From positions 1-22,986 of the forward strand of contig DMDF01000197.1 in NCBI GenBank assembly GCA_003446605.1: a stretch of 22,986 nucleotides of DNA, given 5' to 3'. The stretch comes from Anaerolineaceae bacterium (GTDB lineage: Bacteria; Chloroflexota; Anaerolineae; Anaerolineales; Anaerolineaceae). Below the pieces are notes generated by a model that ran no database searches, was not told where the DNA came from, and was given only the letters and a program-made list of their open reading frames with translations. Positions 1 to 7,788 of the stretch are shown here, piece by piece (within the stretch, counting starts at the first letter, position 1; each line of letters begins with the position of its first letter). The position numbers were made by a program, and so were the translations under genes.

Positions 1-344
1 GGCGCGCTTCCATCGTTCCATCGTTATTCTGCATCTCGGAACCAATCTTATTTGGTGCACCGGTTGTGCTTAACCCAGTCCTCGGCATTCCAATGATCAT
101 CAATCAGGCTTTCGTCAATCCCATTCTGACCTATATCGCCTTTGCTACAAATCTGGTAGCAGTCCCTTACAACACTACCTTCCTCCCCTTCCTGCCCAAT
201 CCCATCCAGGCGTTCTTGTATAATAATGATTGGAAGGGTGTAGTACTTGTATTCGTGATCATGGCAGCGAATGTGTTGGTATGGTACCCCTTCTTCAAAG
301 CATATGAGCGCCAAATGACCGCGAAAGAAGAAGGTGAGGCTTAG
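1..344 (+). CDS. PTS lactose/cellobiose-type sugar permease, EIIC component (C-terminal part)
   Basis: The gene is cut by the left window edge; the reading frame is open from base 3 to the TAG at 342-344, about 113 residues. The fragment begins around the conserved EPILFGAPVVLNPVLGIP segment, which matches the substrate-site loop of the lactose/cellobiose (Lac) family of PTS EIIC permeases (typically NEPxxFGxPxxLNP). Later hydrophobic stretches (near ILTYIAFATNLVAVPY and GVVLVFVIMAANVLVWYPFF) are the last membrane segments, and it ends in a short charged cytoplasmic tail. EIIC carries the sugar across the membrane while it is phosphorylated by EIIB/EIIA. The adjacent EIIA gene starts 1 base after this stop, so the two are in one operon. 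The sugar cannot be fixed from this fragment; cellobiose, chitobiose and lactose are all family substrates. Confidence 0.9.
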   Translation, partial: RASIVPSLFCISEPILFGAPVVLNPVLGIPMIINQAFVNPILTYIAFATNLVAVPYNTTFLPFLPNPIQAFLYNNDWKGVVLVFVIMAANVLVWYPFFKAYERQMTAKEEGEA

Positions 345-345
345 T

Positions 346-684
346 ATGGGAGAACTTGATCTCGATTCCAAATCTGTTCAGATTGCGACCATGGTAATAT
401 TACACGCTGGTAACGCACGGAAAATGGTACACGAAGCCCTCACGCACGCTGAAGCATTTCGTTTCAAGGAAGCTGATGAAAGCCTTAAAAATGCAAAAAA
501 TGAAATGCACAAAGCTCATGTGACTCAAACGGAAATTATCCAGGCTGAAGCAAGAGGTGAACCAGCAGAATTGACAATGCTAATGACTCATGCGCAAGAC
601 ACACTCATGATTGCAATGTCAGAAGTACAAATGGCAAAGCATCTCATCGAGATCCTGAAAAAAATCCAACCAAGAGATGCTTAG
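346..684 (+). CDS. PTS lactose/cellobiose-type EIIA component
   Basis: This 112-residue protein has the usual length of the all-helical trimeric EIIA of the lactose/cellobiose family. The phospho-accepting His is seen as H82 in the motif MLMTHAQDTLM, matching the family pattern (LMxHAQDxLM). It relays phosphate from HPr to EIIB of the same system. A longer reading frame exists from a GTG at 334, but the ATG at 346 is preferred because AAGGTGAG (331-338) lies 7 bases upstream and because the ATG directly follows the EIIC stop. No EIIB gene is visible after it; a terminator at 714-751 ends the transcript, so EIIB must be upstream of the window or elsewhere. Confidence 0.93.
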   Translation: MGELDLDSKSVQIATMVILHAGNARKMVHEALTHAEAFRFKEADESLKNAKNEMHKAHVTQTEIIQAEARGEPAELTMLMTHAQDTLMIAMSEVQMAKHLIEILKKIQPRDA

Positions 685-713
685 CATCGAATTAGGTTAA
701 TGAAGGTTATCAC

Positions 714-751
714 GAGGGGAATGTTGTTTTGCAACATTTCCCTCTTTTTTT
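714..751 (+). terminator. Rho-independent terminator after the PTS operon
   Basis: Arms GAGGGGAATGTTG (714-726) and CAACATTTCCCTC (732-744) pair over 13 bp with one G-T wobble, around a 5-base loop, and are followed by seven T (745-751). It ends the EIIC-EIIA transcript 30 bases after the EIIA stop, so the GH3 gene downstream probably has its own promoter or depends on read-through. Confidence 0.93.
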
Positions 752-771
752 GAAATATCACGGAGGACGAA

Positions 772-3201
772 ATGATTTACCAAGACAGTACCCGCAGTAT
801 TACCGAGCGGGTGGATGATCTACTTTCACGCATGACCGTCCATGAAAAAGCCGCCCAGTTGTGCTGTGTCTGGCCTCTTGTTTTAGTAGGCAAGAAATTC
901 CCAGATCCAGAGAAATTAAAAAAATATATGGAGCATGGAATTGGACGCATAACTCAATTTGCGAATATGGGTTATCATCCAACAGCCGTGCAAGTAGCTG
1001 AATTCTCGAACACTGTTCAGAAATTTTCTAAAGAGAATACCCGACTTGGGATTCCAGTACTTTTTCAAAACGAGGCTATGAGTGGTTTTACCGCTGTTGA
1101 TGCTGCTTGCTTCCCAACCCCTCAAAATTTGGGGGCAGCATGGCTACCAGAATTGGTTGAAGAAGCAGGTGACATTATCCGGCAGGAGATGCTGGCTGTC
1201 GGTGTACGTCAGGCTTTGGCTCCTGTACTTGACATTACCACTGATCCCCGCTGGGGAAGAATTCATGAAACATTTGGCGAAGATCCGTACCTGGCTTCCA
1301 GCATGGGGGTAGCTTTTGTGAAGGGGCTGCAAAGCAGTGATCTGAGAACAGGAGTTAATGCAACAGGGAAACACTTCCTCGGTTATGGCGTCTCACAGGG
1401 AGGTTTGAATCGGGCGGCGGTACTATTGAATTCAATTGATTTGCTAGATACCTATGGGCGTCCTTTTGAGGCAGCAATTCACCTTGCCGATATGCAATCT
1501 GTGATGATCACATACAGCGATATCAATGGAGTTCCTGCGGGCGTAAGCAAGGAAGTTATTCGTGAATGGCTTTACAAACGGATGGAATTTACAGGTCATG
1601 CAACTAGTGAAGGGAATGCTTTCACAACCTTTGTTGAACGCTATCGTGTGGCAAAAGACTTTAAAGAAGCTGCCATCATGGCACTGGAAGCTGGACTTGA
1701 TGGTGATACTCCAATTTCAAAAGGCTACATTCATCTACCCGAATTGATTGAGCAGGGTTTGGTAAAAGAAGATTTACTTGATGAAGCAGTTAAACGTATT
1801 TTGACATCAAAATTTAAGCTCGGATTATTTGACAATCCATTTGTAGATACCGGGAAGGTAAATGAAGTTTACCGCAGCAAAGCCAGCATTGATTTATCAA
1901 AAAAATTAGCGGAAGCATCGATTGTCTTACTAAAAAACGAGAGTGGTTTATTACCTCTTCAGGAGGACAAACAAACCATTGCGTTAATCGGTCCGCACAG
2001 CAACAATATCAGGTTGCAGTTTCCGAATTATTCTTATCCAGCAGCAGTAGAAATGCTAAGAGCCCTAGTAGATGGTATGTTGCAGGACAACAAAACCTAC
2101 CCCTATTTCACACAAGAAATTGCTGATCTGCATTTTAAAGATCTCTTGAATCTAGAATCGACAGATGATCTGATTGCGGAAAAGTTCCCCGAAAGCAAAT
2201 CGTTGCTCACCGCGATGCAAGAGCACGTTCATAGCAAGATTGAGGTGTTGCAAGCGGATGGATGTGATGTAAGCGGTACCTCAAAAGATGGTTTCACAGA
2301 AGCACTCGAAGCAGCAAAGAAATCCGATATCATTGTCATGGCACTGGGAGATTCAAGCGGTTGGGTGAATGCCACGTGCGGTGAAGGGAAGGATTCTACT
2401 GTACTGACTCTACCGGGTGTACAACGTGAACTTCTAACTGAAATAAGCCAATTAGGGAAACCGATAGTGTTGGTCCTGTTTAACGGAAGACCATACGCTG
2501 ACCCGTGGATGTATGAGATATGTCAATCCGTTTTGCTGGTTGGATTTCCTGGCCCTTCCAGTGCAGATGTGATCGTATCAGCACTTTTTGGAGATATTAA
2601 CCCCGGTGGCAAGATTGTGATGACGATCCCGCGCAGTGTGGGTCAGGTACCTATCTATTACTACCATAAGAATGGCAGCGGATATTTGATGAACAGCGCG
2701 TACAAACTCAACGATAATATCTTCTTCGGTGGCTATGTGAATGAACCCCGCACACCTCTTTACGATTTTGGTTTTGGATTGAGTTACACATCGTTCAATC
2801 TTTCTGACCTCGAGATGAGCTGCACAAAAGTGCCTATTGATGGCGAAATACAAATTAGCTGCAAAGTCCAAAATACAGGTAGCCGTGTAGGAGATGAGGT
2901 TGTTCAGTTATATATCAATGATCTCGAAGCACGCACTACTCGACCAGTAAAGGAATTAGTGGGTTTCAAACGCCTGACTCTGCAACCGGGTGAAACTAAA
3001 CGCGTGACTTTCATAATGAAAATGAACCAGTTAGGATTCACCGATGAGAACAAAGAATTTGTCATTGAGCCTGGTAACATGCTGGTGATGGTTGGCAGAA
3101 GCTCAGCAGATATCGTCCTGCGCGGTGAATTTGAGATAACAGGCGAGAAGCGTGAAATTACACATTCACGCAGTTATCTATCATCTGTTGCAGTCAAATA
3201 A
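772..3201 (+). CDS. Glycoside hydrolase family 3 beta-glucosidase-like protein with atypical nucleophile position
   Basis: The 809-residue protein has the three-part GH3 build: an (alpha/beta)8-type domain (about 1-350) with FGEDPYL, TGKHFLGYG (K200-H201) and APVLDITTDPRWGR; an alpha/beta sandwich domain (about 380-620) with CGEGKDSTVLTLPGVQ and GDINPGGKIVMTIPRSVGQ; and a C-terminal fibronectin-III-like domain (about 690-770) after FGFGLSYTSF. No signal peptide is seen, so it should act in the cytosol on short beta-glucosides or beta-xylosides. GGAGGA at 762-767 supports the ATG. Odd point: where GH3 enzymes normally read (V/T)SD, with Asp as nucleophile, this protein reads TSEGNAF, giving Glu280 (codon GAA, 1609-1611). 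The rest of the surrounding region (MALEAGLDGDTP, LDEAVKRILTSKFKLGLFDNPFV) is well conserved. It may be an active variant, a changed-mechanism enzyme or an inactive one. A link to the PTS upstream is positional only. Confidence 0.95.
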   Translation: MIYQDSTRSITERVDDLLSRMTVHEKAAQLCCVWPLVLVGKKFPDPEKLKKYMEHGIGRITQFANMGYHPTAVQVAEFSNTVQKFSKENTRLGIPVLFQNEAMSGFTAVDAACFPTPQNLGAAWLPELVEEAGDIIRQEMLAVGVRQALAPVLDITTDPRWGRIHETFGEDPYLASSMGVAFVKGLQSSDLRTGVNATGKHFLGYGVSQGGLNRAAVLLNSIDLLDTYGRPFEAAIHLADMQSVMITYSDINGVPAGVSKEVIREWLYKRMEFTGHATSEGNAFTTFVERYRVAKDFKEAAIMALEAGLDGDTPISKGYIHLPELIEQGLVKEDLLDEAVKRILTSKFKLGLFDNPFVDTGKVNEVYRSKASIDLSKKLAEASIVLLKNESGLLPLQEDKQTIALIGPHSNNIRLQFPNYSYPAAVEMLRALVDGMLQDNKTYPYFTQEIADLHFKDLLNLESTDDLIAEKFPESKSLLTAMQEHVHSKIEVLQADGCDVSGTSKDGFTEALEAAKKSDIIVMALGDSSGWVNATCGEGKDSTVLTLPGVQRELLTEISQLGKPIVLVLFNGRPYADPWMYEICQSVLLVGFPGPSSADVIVSALFGDINPGGKIVMTIPRSVGQVPIYYYHKNGSGYLMNSAYKLNDNIFFGGYVNEPRTPLYDFGFGLSYTSFNLSDLEMSCTKVPIDGEIQISCKVQNTGSRVGDEVVQLYINDLEARTTRPVKELVGFKRLTLQPGETKRVTFIMKMNQLGFTDENKEFVIEPGNMLVMVGRSSADIVLRGEFEITGEKREITHSRSYLSSVAVK

Positions 3202-3214
3202 GTAAGCCACTACG

Positions 3215-3249
3215 AAAACGGGTTGCAGCTTTCAGTGCAACCCGTTTTT
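3215..3249. terminator. Bidirectional terminator between the GH3 and TetR genes
   Basis: Arms AAAACGGGTTGCA (3215-3227) and TGCAACCCGTTTT (3236-3248) are perfectly complementary over 13 bp with an 8-base loop. There is a T tract on the + strand side and the A-rich left arm gives a T tract on the - strand, so it can serve both convergent genes. The TetR stop codon (3248-3250) touches the last base of the stem. Confidence 0.9.
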
Positions 3250-3880
3250 ATTTACGATCAGAAGATTCTTTAGCAAAAACACCCTGCAAATAGGCGTCAG
3301 CAAAATAATCAAGATCACTTGTAATGTCATCCTCGGTAGAATTCATAGAAACCTTATCAGTCATGATATAACTAAAAAACAGACCAATCATAGCCCGTAC
3401 AAATAATCTTTGACTAATGTTATTGAGTTTAGGGTTACGATTCTGAATAACTTGAAAACTCTCCGCCGATTTTGAAAATACTCTTTCAAATATCCCCGGG
3501 AGATGCCCTCCCTTAAATTCAAGCATCTCGATGAGATGCAAACGTGACATTTCTGGTTTTTCACCCCATAATTTCAACAATTTCTTGGAGGCATTACGGA
3601 TCAATTCTTCAACGTCATCCCCATCTGCATCCACTACAGCTTCAGGAATGCGGTTCCAAGGATGGTATTTTTCAATGACCGCTGTAAAAATTTCTTCTTT
3701 ATTAGAGAAATGGTTGTATAAAGCACTGGGTGCTAACTCCAGTTGATCAGTAATCTGGCGTGTTGAAGTAGCATGATATCCATTTTCAATAAATAACTCA
3801 CAGGCAGTTTGGATTATTTTATCCCGAGTCTTTTGACCCTTATTTTTTTTGCGATCTGTTATTTCTTTCACCCAATACAT
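3248..3880 (-). CDS. TetR/AcrR family transcriptional regulator
   Basis: The 210-residue protein has the family architecture: an N-terminal helix-turn-helix domain (about residues 18-65, with KIIQTACELFIENGYHATST, then ITDQLELAPSALYNHFSNKEEIF) and a variable all-helical ligand domain. It should bind a palindromic operator as a dimer and let go on binding a small ligand; the ligand cannot be told. Start choice is open. The ATG at 3880 has AAAGG directly abutting it, too close to work as a ribosome site, while the in-frame GTG at codon 4 (3871-3869) sits 9 bases after AAAGG and may be the real start (207 residues). A promoter lies at 3909-3938. There is no divergent intact target gene; a large palindrome at 4134-4169 is the best operator candidate. 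Confidence 0.93.
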   Translation of the reverse strand: MYWVKEITDRKKNKGQKTRDKIIQTACELFIENGYHATSTRQITDQLELAPSALYNHFSNKEEIFTAVIEKYHPWNRIPEAVVDADGDDVEELIRNASKKLLKLWGEKPEMSRLHLIEMLEFKGGHLPGIFERVFSKSAESFQVIQNRNPKLNNISQRLFVRAMIGLFFSYIMTDKVSMNSTEDDITSDLDYFADAYLQGVFAKESSDRK

Positions 3881-3908
3881 CCTTTATCTTAAATAATCTC
3901 GTTGAGTT

Positions 3909-3938
3909 ATTGTATATGAAGCTTTTATCTATCGTCAA
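3909..3938 (-). promoter_or_regulatory. Putative promoter of the tetR gene
   Basis: On the - strand a TTGACG box (3938-3933) is followed after 16 bases by TATACA, or after 18 bases by TACAAT (3916-3909), about 30 bases before the coding start. Two AAGCTT hexamers flank the -35 region and could be part of an autoregulatory site, but this is weak. Confidence 0.5.
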
Positions 3939-4133
3939 GCTTTCGATCCTTCCGTGAAAAATTCTTTGTTGGCATGCTTTTAACCAGCTGCATAAAGCGG
4001 GGATAAATTTCAATTATTTGCTTGGTCAGTTTATCGTCACCGACTATTAGCAGGAATTTAATAATCCTCAACAATTCTGAAACCATTCCCTTTTTAAGGG
4101 CTGAATTTAATCGTATCCTCTTCTAAACAAAAC

Positions 4134-4169
4134 ATACTAATATATGAGCGTTTGCTCTTATATTAGTAT
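4134..4169. promoter_or_regulatory. Long inverted repeat, probable TetR-family operator
   Basis: Left arm ATACTAATATATGAGC (4134-4149) and right arm GCTCTTATATTAGTAT (4154-4169) are complementary at 15 of 16 positions around the 4-base centre GTTT. The core GAGC-GTTT-GCTC is the kind of short-centred dyad that TetR-type dimers bind. There is no T tract on either side, so a terminator is unlikely. It is about 250 bases upstream of the tetR start, too far for simple autorepression of the promoter at 3909-3938, and no intact gene starts next to it. Confidence 0.6.
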
Positions 4170-4290
4170 AGGTGATATTCAGAAATAGGCAATACTTTTT
4201 AAGATTGTAAAATTACTCGATTAGACCTTATGACAAACAGAAATTTAATTTAATTTGATTGTTTTGTTTGTATCAAACAAAGGTGTTGAA

Positions 4291-4834
4291 TCAGTAAGTT
4301 TTAGGTGTTGTCAAAAAAGCGAATGCGACCTTCGCAATGGTGGAGAAATCCTTTTCACGCTGCTCCGCGTCTACTGCCTGTTGGGTAATTAGATGATCGC
4401 TGACCGTCAGAATGGAAAGCGTATCACTGGAAAGAACAGCACCCACATGAGGATGGACATCCAGATCATCCGCTGTCTGGTAAGCACGCATCAACAGATC
4501 GAAACTAGCTGTTGGTGCAAAGGGTGCAAAGCTCATACCCAAGAAATGCAGCGGGGTAATATGAGAACTGCAATGAGCCGCAGGTTCCCACCCGCACCAG
4601 GGTTTTCACGTGATACTCTCGAATCAATTCCGTAGCAAAATACATTCCTGACCCCATAATGGATACCCTTTAATCACTGAACCTGCCAGCAAAGCACACC
4701 ATACCACACACCTCATTGGAACAAACCACATCTTCCAGCCTAGTATCGGCAAAGAATTTCGCAAGCAGAGAGTCATCGGGCAGCAGCACAGTTGGCGCGA
4801 TTTGACCGGATGTCCCCGCAATTTAAATACTCAT
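4291..4834 (-). pseudogene. deoD: Decayed purine nucleoside phosphorylase (DeoD type)
   Basis: Reading the - strand from the ATG at 4834 gives MSI, a stop (4825-4823), then a DeoD-like N-terminus including GQIAPTVLLP (then DDS where intact enzymes have GDP), LLAKFFADTRLEDVVCSNEV, a second in-frame stop (4672-4670), then RVSIMGSGMYFATELIREYH and VKTLVRVGTCGSLQ. The frame is then lost near 4560 and continues in the ORF at 4542-4291 with FAPTASFDLLMRAY, HVGAVLSSDT, then directly LSILTVSDHLI and a C-terminus ending TTPKTY. Intact DeoD is about 235 residues; here about 180 codons remain, with visible deletions in the GMGMPS...ATEL segment and between SSD and TVSDH, where the conserved MEAA region is missing. 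Two stops, at least one frameshift and two deletions rule out a working enzyme. A ribosome site (AAGGAAAGCGGGG) still precedes the old ATG. Confidence 0.88.
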
Positions 4835-4899
4835 AATTCCCCGCTTTCCTTTAAATAAATGATTCATCCATACATATAAACAAATCCACCCTATAAAGA

Positions 4900-4937
4900 A
4901 AACAGCTGTGCCAATCAAACAAATGACACAGCTGTTT
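4900..4937 (-). terminator. Hairpin downstream of the GGDEF-EAL gene
   Basis: Arms AAACAGCTGTG (4927-4937 read on the - strand) and CACAGCTGTTT (4900-4910) pair perfectly over 11 bp with a 16-base loop. On the - strand the stem is followed by TCTTTA, a poor T tract. It lies 61 bases after the stop of the GGDEF-EAL gene and before the old deoD start, so a terminator is the simplest reading. Confidence 0.6.
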
Positions 4938-4997
4938 ATTAAAATCCCGTGAATTGTAATTGGTTATGATTCTAATCTAAGGAAGCAACTTCCCTCA

Positions 4998-7454
4998 TTA
5001 TAAGGAGGAGTTCAAGCGCTCCTGTTCTAGAAATACCTTGTGAATTTCATATTCAGGCAATGGGTAGCAGAGATAATAGCCCTGCCCGTACTGGCATGTC
5101 ATTTCTTCCAGAGCGCTTAATTGGGTGCTCGTTTCGATCCCTTCAGCGATGATTTTCATATCAAGATCCTCTGCCATCTTTACCATCGAGTGCACAAGCC
5201 GCGATCCTTTAATGCTTTTTCCCAATTCCTGAATGAACAAGCGATCGATCTTGATGGTATCCACAGGGAAACGTTGTAAATATCCAATTGAGGAATATCC
5301 CGAACCAAAATCATCTATCTCAAGTTCCACACCCAGATTATGGATCTCATTGAATAGATCAGTCACTATCTGTTGATTATCAAGAAGAACCGTTTCTGTG
5401 ATTTCCAGATGCAGCGCACTGGGAGGTAATTGTGTTTCTTGCAAGATCGACTTTAATAATGAGAGAAAATCAGGCTGCATAAATTGTTTGCCTGATAAAT
5501 TAACATTAATGCAAATATCAGCAAATTGCGGGTATTGGTCCATCCAGCTTTTTAATTGTTTACATGATTCCCGTAAAACCCAATCTCCAATTTCTACAAT
5601 TAAGCCAGATGTTTCTGCGATCTCGAGAAAATCCGCTGGATATAGCAATCCTAAACGAGGATGATCCCACCTCAGTAAAGCCTCAAACCCGATCAGTTTT
5701 TTCTCGTTCAATGTATAAATCGGTTGGTAATGCAATATGAAATTTTTACCCACCGCCGAACGCATCTCGGATTCCAGTCTGATGCGGGATAGCATCTCCG
5801 TTCTCAGGGGTGCACTGAAAATTTTATACTGGGCTTTGCCACATTCCTTAGCATGGTACATGGCAATATCAGCATCTTGTAAGACTGCCTCCGCTTCCTC
5901 GTAGCGATGGTCCACATCTTTTACAATACCGATGCTGGCTGTGATGAAAAAATCTTGGTCCTTAATAGTGTAAGGTTCGCATAACGCATCCTGGATGCGG
6001 TCAGCGACCTCCACTGCATCATCAGCCTCGGCTTGATCCTCCAGTAAAATGGTGAATTCATCACCTCCCAAACGGGCAAATGTATCACTCTTTCTAATAC
6101 ATTTTTCGATGCGCTCAACAAAATTAATTAATAATTTATCTCCCGTGGAATGCCCCATACTATCATTGACCGACTTGAACTGATCCAGGTCAATAAACAA
6201 TACTGCAAACGAGTATTGAGAATTCCGTTTTGATAATTCAATTGCGTGATTCAAACGATCAAGCAGAAGAGTCCGATTGGGTAATTTTGTCAACGGATCA
6301 TGCATAGCATCATACGCCAGTTGTTCTTCTATCCGTTTACGTTCATTGATCTCATGACGAAGATCATTATTCATAGTTTGTAACTTTTCCGATTTCGCGC
6401 GTATTTCGGAAACAGCCCGCCCTAATTCTGCATTGAGTTTCTGATTTTCGATGATCACGAAATATTGCCTGAGCATGACAGCTGCAGTGATCACTCCGAT
6501 GATAAGAATAAGAAATTGATAGTCCACTGTGTTTTGATCCTCTTTGTAAAAGAATAGAAATGTATGAGAAAAAACGACAAAGATATATGGCAGTCTATCT
6601 TTAAGATCTTCCATGTACTGTTCAACTGGAAGGCGATCAAATAAGCCCCACACACAATTTTCATGTTCTTCTTGGGTAGTTGCTTGAACCAACCCCGCAA
6701 TACCCATGAATAAATAGCCGATTACCCATCCAACATCCAACCATCCCCCACTAACATACGAATTGGTTAACGATTGATAGCTGAAAACAATATCGGTTAG
6801 TATTTGTATGAACAAACTGAGAATAAGAAAAGCATACGCATTATGAGAACGATCCTTAGGATAATTGTAGAGCAGGATCAACAGTGCGGCGAAAAGCATG
6901 ATATCCCCAGCTGGATATGCGAGTGATAGAAACCGCACGATGAAAGTATCTTCCTTCAGATCCATATTGAGCGGTGCAATCAGCATCACCCAGAACACCA
7001 GCATAGCTGATAACAGGACAATTATTGCATCAAGCCACTTCTTGACCGCATCCATTTTACTGGTCTTCTCCCGTGGGACAAGGAAAATGCCATAAAGAAG
7101 GAGGGGGTAGCAGAGCAGGTAGAAAACGTCCGCCCAGGAAGGAAATGGTTCGATGAACATCACGCTTTCATAGATAAACCAAAGTACATCTCCGATCACG
7201 AATGCAAGTTGTGAGAGAGCAATAAACAACCAGGCTCGAGACACCCTTTTGGATTGTTCCCGGGAAGAAGATGACGCATGCCAAAGACAAAAAACAGAGA
7301 TCAAATTTAAAAGGATAAAAAGGATATTGGATAGGAATACGTTCGATCCATCTTCAGGATAGAAAAATATCGTGAGAATATTCGCAACTGTTCCCGCCAG
7401 AAGAAACAAGATCAGGATATTCTTCCTCAATCCATGATGCGATGATCTCTCCAT
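4998..7454 (-). CDS. Membrane-anchored GGDEF-EAL protein (c-di-GMP synthesis/degradation)
   Basis: The 818-residue protein has an N-terminal half with about nine hydrophobic segments (to about residue 350), a short helical linker (about 355-385), a GGDEF domain and an EAL domain. GGDEF is intact (463-467) with a product-inhibition RxxD site (RKSD) five residues before it. The EAL domain is also complete by eye: EALLRW (591), NVNLSGKQF, EITETVLL, DDFGSGYSS, IKIDRLF, AEGIET and a final QGYYLCYPLP. Both diguanylate cyclase and phosphodiesterase activity are therefore possible; which dominates cannot be read. The frame extends to a GTG at 7514 (838 residues), but that codon has no ribosome site, while the ATG at 7454 has GGAG 5 bases upstream, so I chose it. 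The N-terminal membrane region probably senses a signal; I do not recognise a named sensor domain there. Confidence 0.93.
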   Translation of the reverse strand: MERSSHHGLRKNILILFLLAGTVANILTIFFYPEDGSNVFLSNILFILLNLISVFCLWHASSSSREQSKRVSRAWLFIALSQLAFVIGDVLWFIYESVMFIEPFPSWADVFYLLCYPLLLYGIFLVPREKTSKMDAVKKWLDAIIVLLSAMLVFWVMLIAPLNMDLKEDTFIVRFLSLAYPAGDIMLFAALLILLYNYPKDRSHNAYAFLILSLFIQILTDIVFSYQSLTNSYVSGGWLDVGWVIGYLFMGIAGLVQATTQEEHENCVWGLFDRLPVEQYMEDLKDRLPYIFVVFSHTFLFFYKEDQNTVDYQFLILIIGVITAAVMLRQYFVIIENQKLNAELGRAVSEIRAKSEKLQTMNNDLRHEINERKRIEEQLAYDAMHDPLTKLPNRTLLLDRLNHAIELSKRNSQYSFAVLFIDLDQFKSVNDSMGHSTGDKLLINFVERIEKCIRKSDTFARLGGDEFTILLEDQAEADDAVEVADRIQDALCEPYTIKDQDFFITASIGIVKDVDHRYEEAEAVLQDADIAMYHAKECGKAQYKIFSAPLRTEMLSRIRLESEMRSAVGKNFILHYQPIYTLNEKKLIGFEALLRWDHPRLGLLYPADFLEIAETSGLIVEIGDWVLRESCKQLKSWMDQYPQFADICINVNLSGKQFMQPDFLSLLKSILQETQLPPSALHLEITETVLLDNQQIVTDLFNEIHNLGVELEIDDFGSGYSSIGYLQRFPVDTIKIDRLFIQELGKSIKGSRLVHSMVKMAEDLDMKIIAEGIETSTQLSALEEMTCQYGQGYYLCYPLPEYEIHKVFLEQERLNSSL

Positions 7455-7628
7455 GTTCGCTCCAATAAAGTTTTCGTTGAAAATCCAGGTCTCTATTCGA
7501 TTTATTAAAAACACTATTTAAAACTTAAATCTCTCTTTATCCTTACAAGAATCGTGCCATGTATGAATAAGTATTCCCCCTTTTGTTTATGCCCTAATGT
7601 ATCAATATTTAATCCTAAGAGAAAGCGC

Positions 7629-7781
7629 TCAGCAGTAATCAATTTCTGCAGAAACAACCACAGTACCGCAATACGGGCATTTTAAATCTTCCTTTAGCTC
7701 ACCCGATAGAATAATCTCTTCTGTGTAACCGGTATCTCTCTTACATTTGTAACAAATGATCGGCTCATATTCGTTATCCAT
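7629..7781 (-). CDS. 50-residue zinc-ribbon protein at the end of the metal operon
   Basis: The ATG at 7781-7779 opens a 50-codon frame ending in TGA (7631-7629). The protein carries CYKC (C10, C13) and CPYC (C35, C38), the four-Cys layout of a zinc ribbon, plus a Cys as the last residue (C50). About 22 acidic or basic residues lie around and between the knuckles and there is no membrane segment. GAGG sits 5 bases before the ATG, and the gene begins only 7 bases after the permease stop, so it should be co-translated with it. No function is known to me; a metal-binding or redox/transcription partner role for the arsR operon is an inference from position. Its size explains why a length cut-off would miss it. 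Confidence 0.75.
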   Translation of the reverse strand: MDNEYEPIICYKCKRDTGYTEEIILSGELKEDLKCPYCGTVVVSAEIDYC

Positions 7782-7788
7782 GACTTCC

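Larger units (their letters stand above)
3881..4290. other. Gene-free, AT-rich 410-bp interval with tetR promoter and large palindrome
   Basis: I see no credible coding sequence on either strand. It holds the tetR promoter (3909-3938), the 16-bp-arm palindrome at 4134-4169, and a small perfect dyad TTGTTTG (4264-4270) / CAAACAA (4274-4280) just beyond the 3' end of the deoD pseudogene. With the pseudogene next to it, the interval looks like decayed former gene space. Confidence 0.6.

Noticed and set aside
4393..4635. 80-residue + strand open frame in the pseudogene region
   Set aside because: It is antisense to the readable deoD remnant and shows no family pattern.
4624..4821. 65-residue - strand open frame, rich in Cys and Trp
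   Set aside because: It is another frame of the deoD remnant; the correct frame reads through to DeoD motifs with stops.
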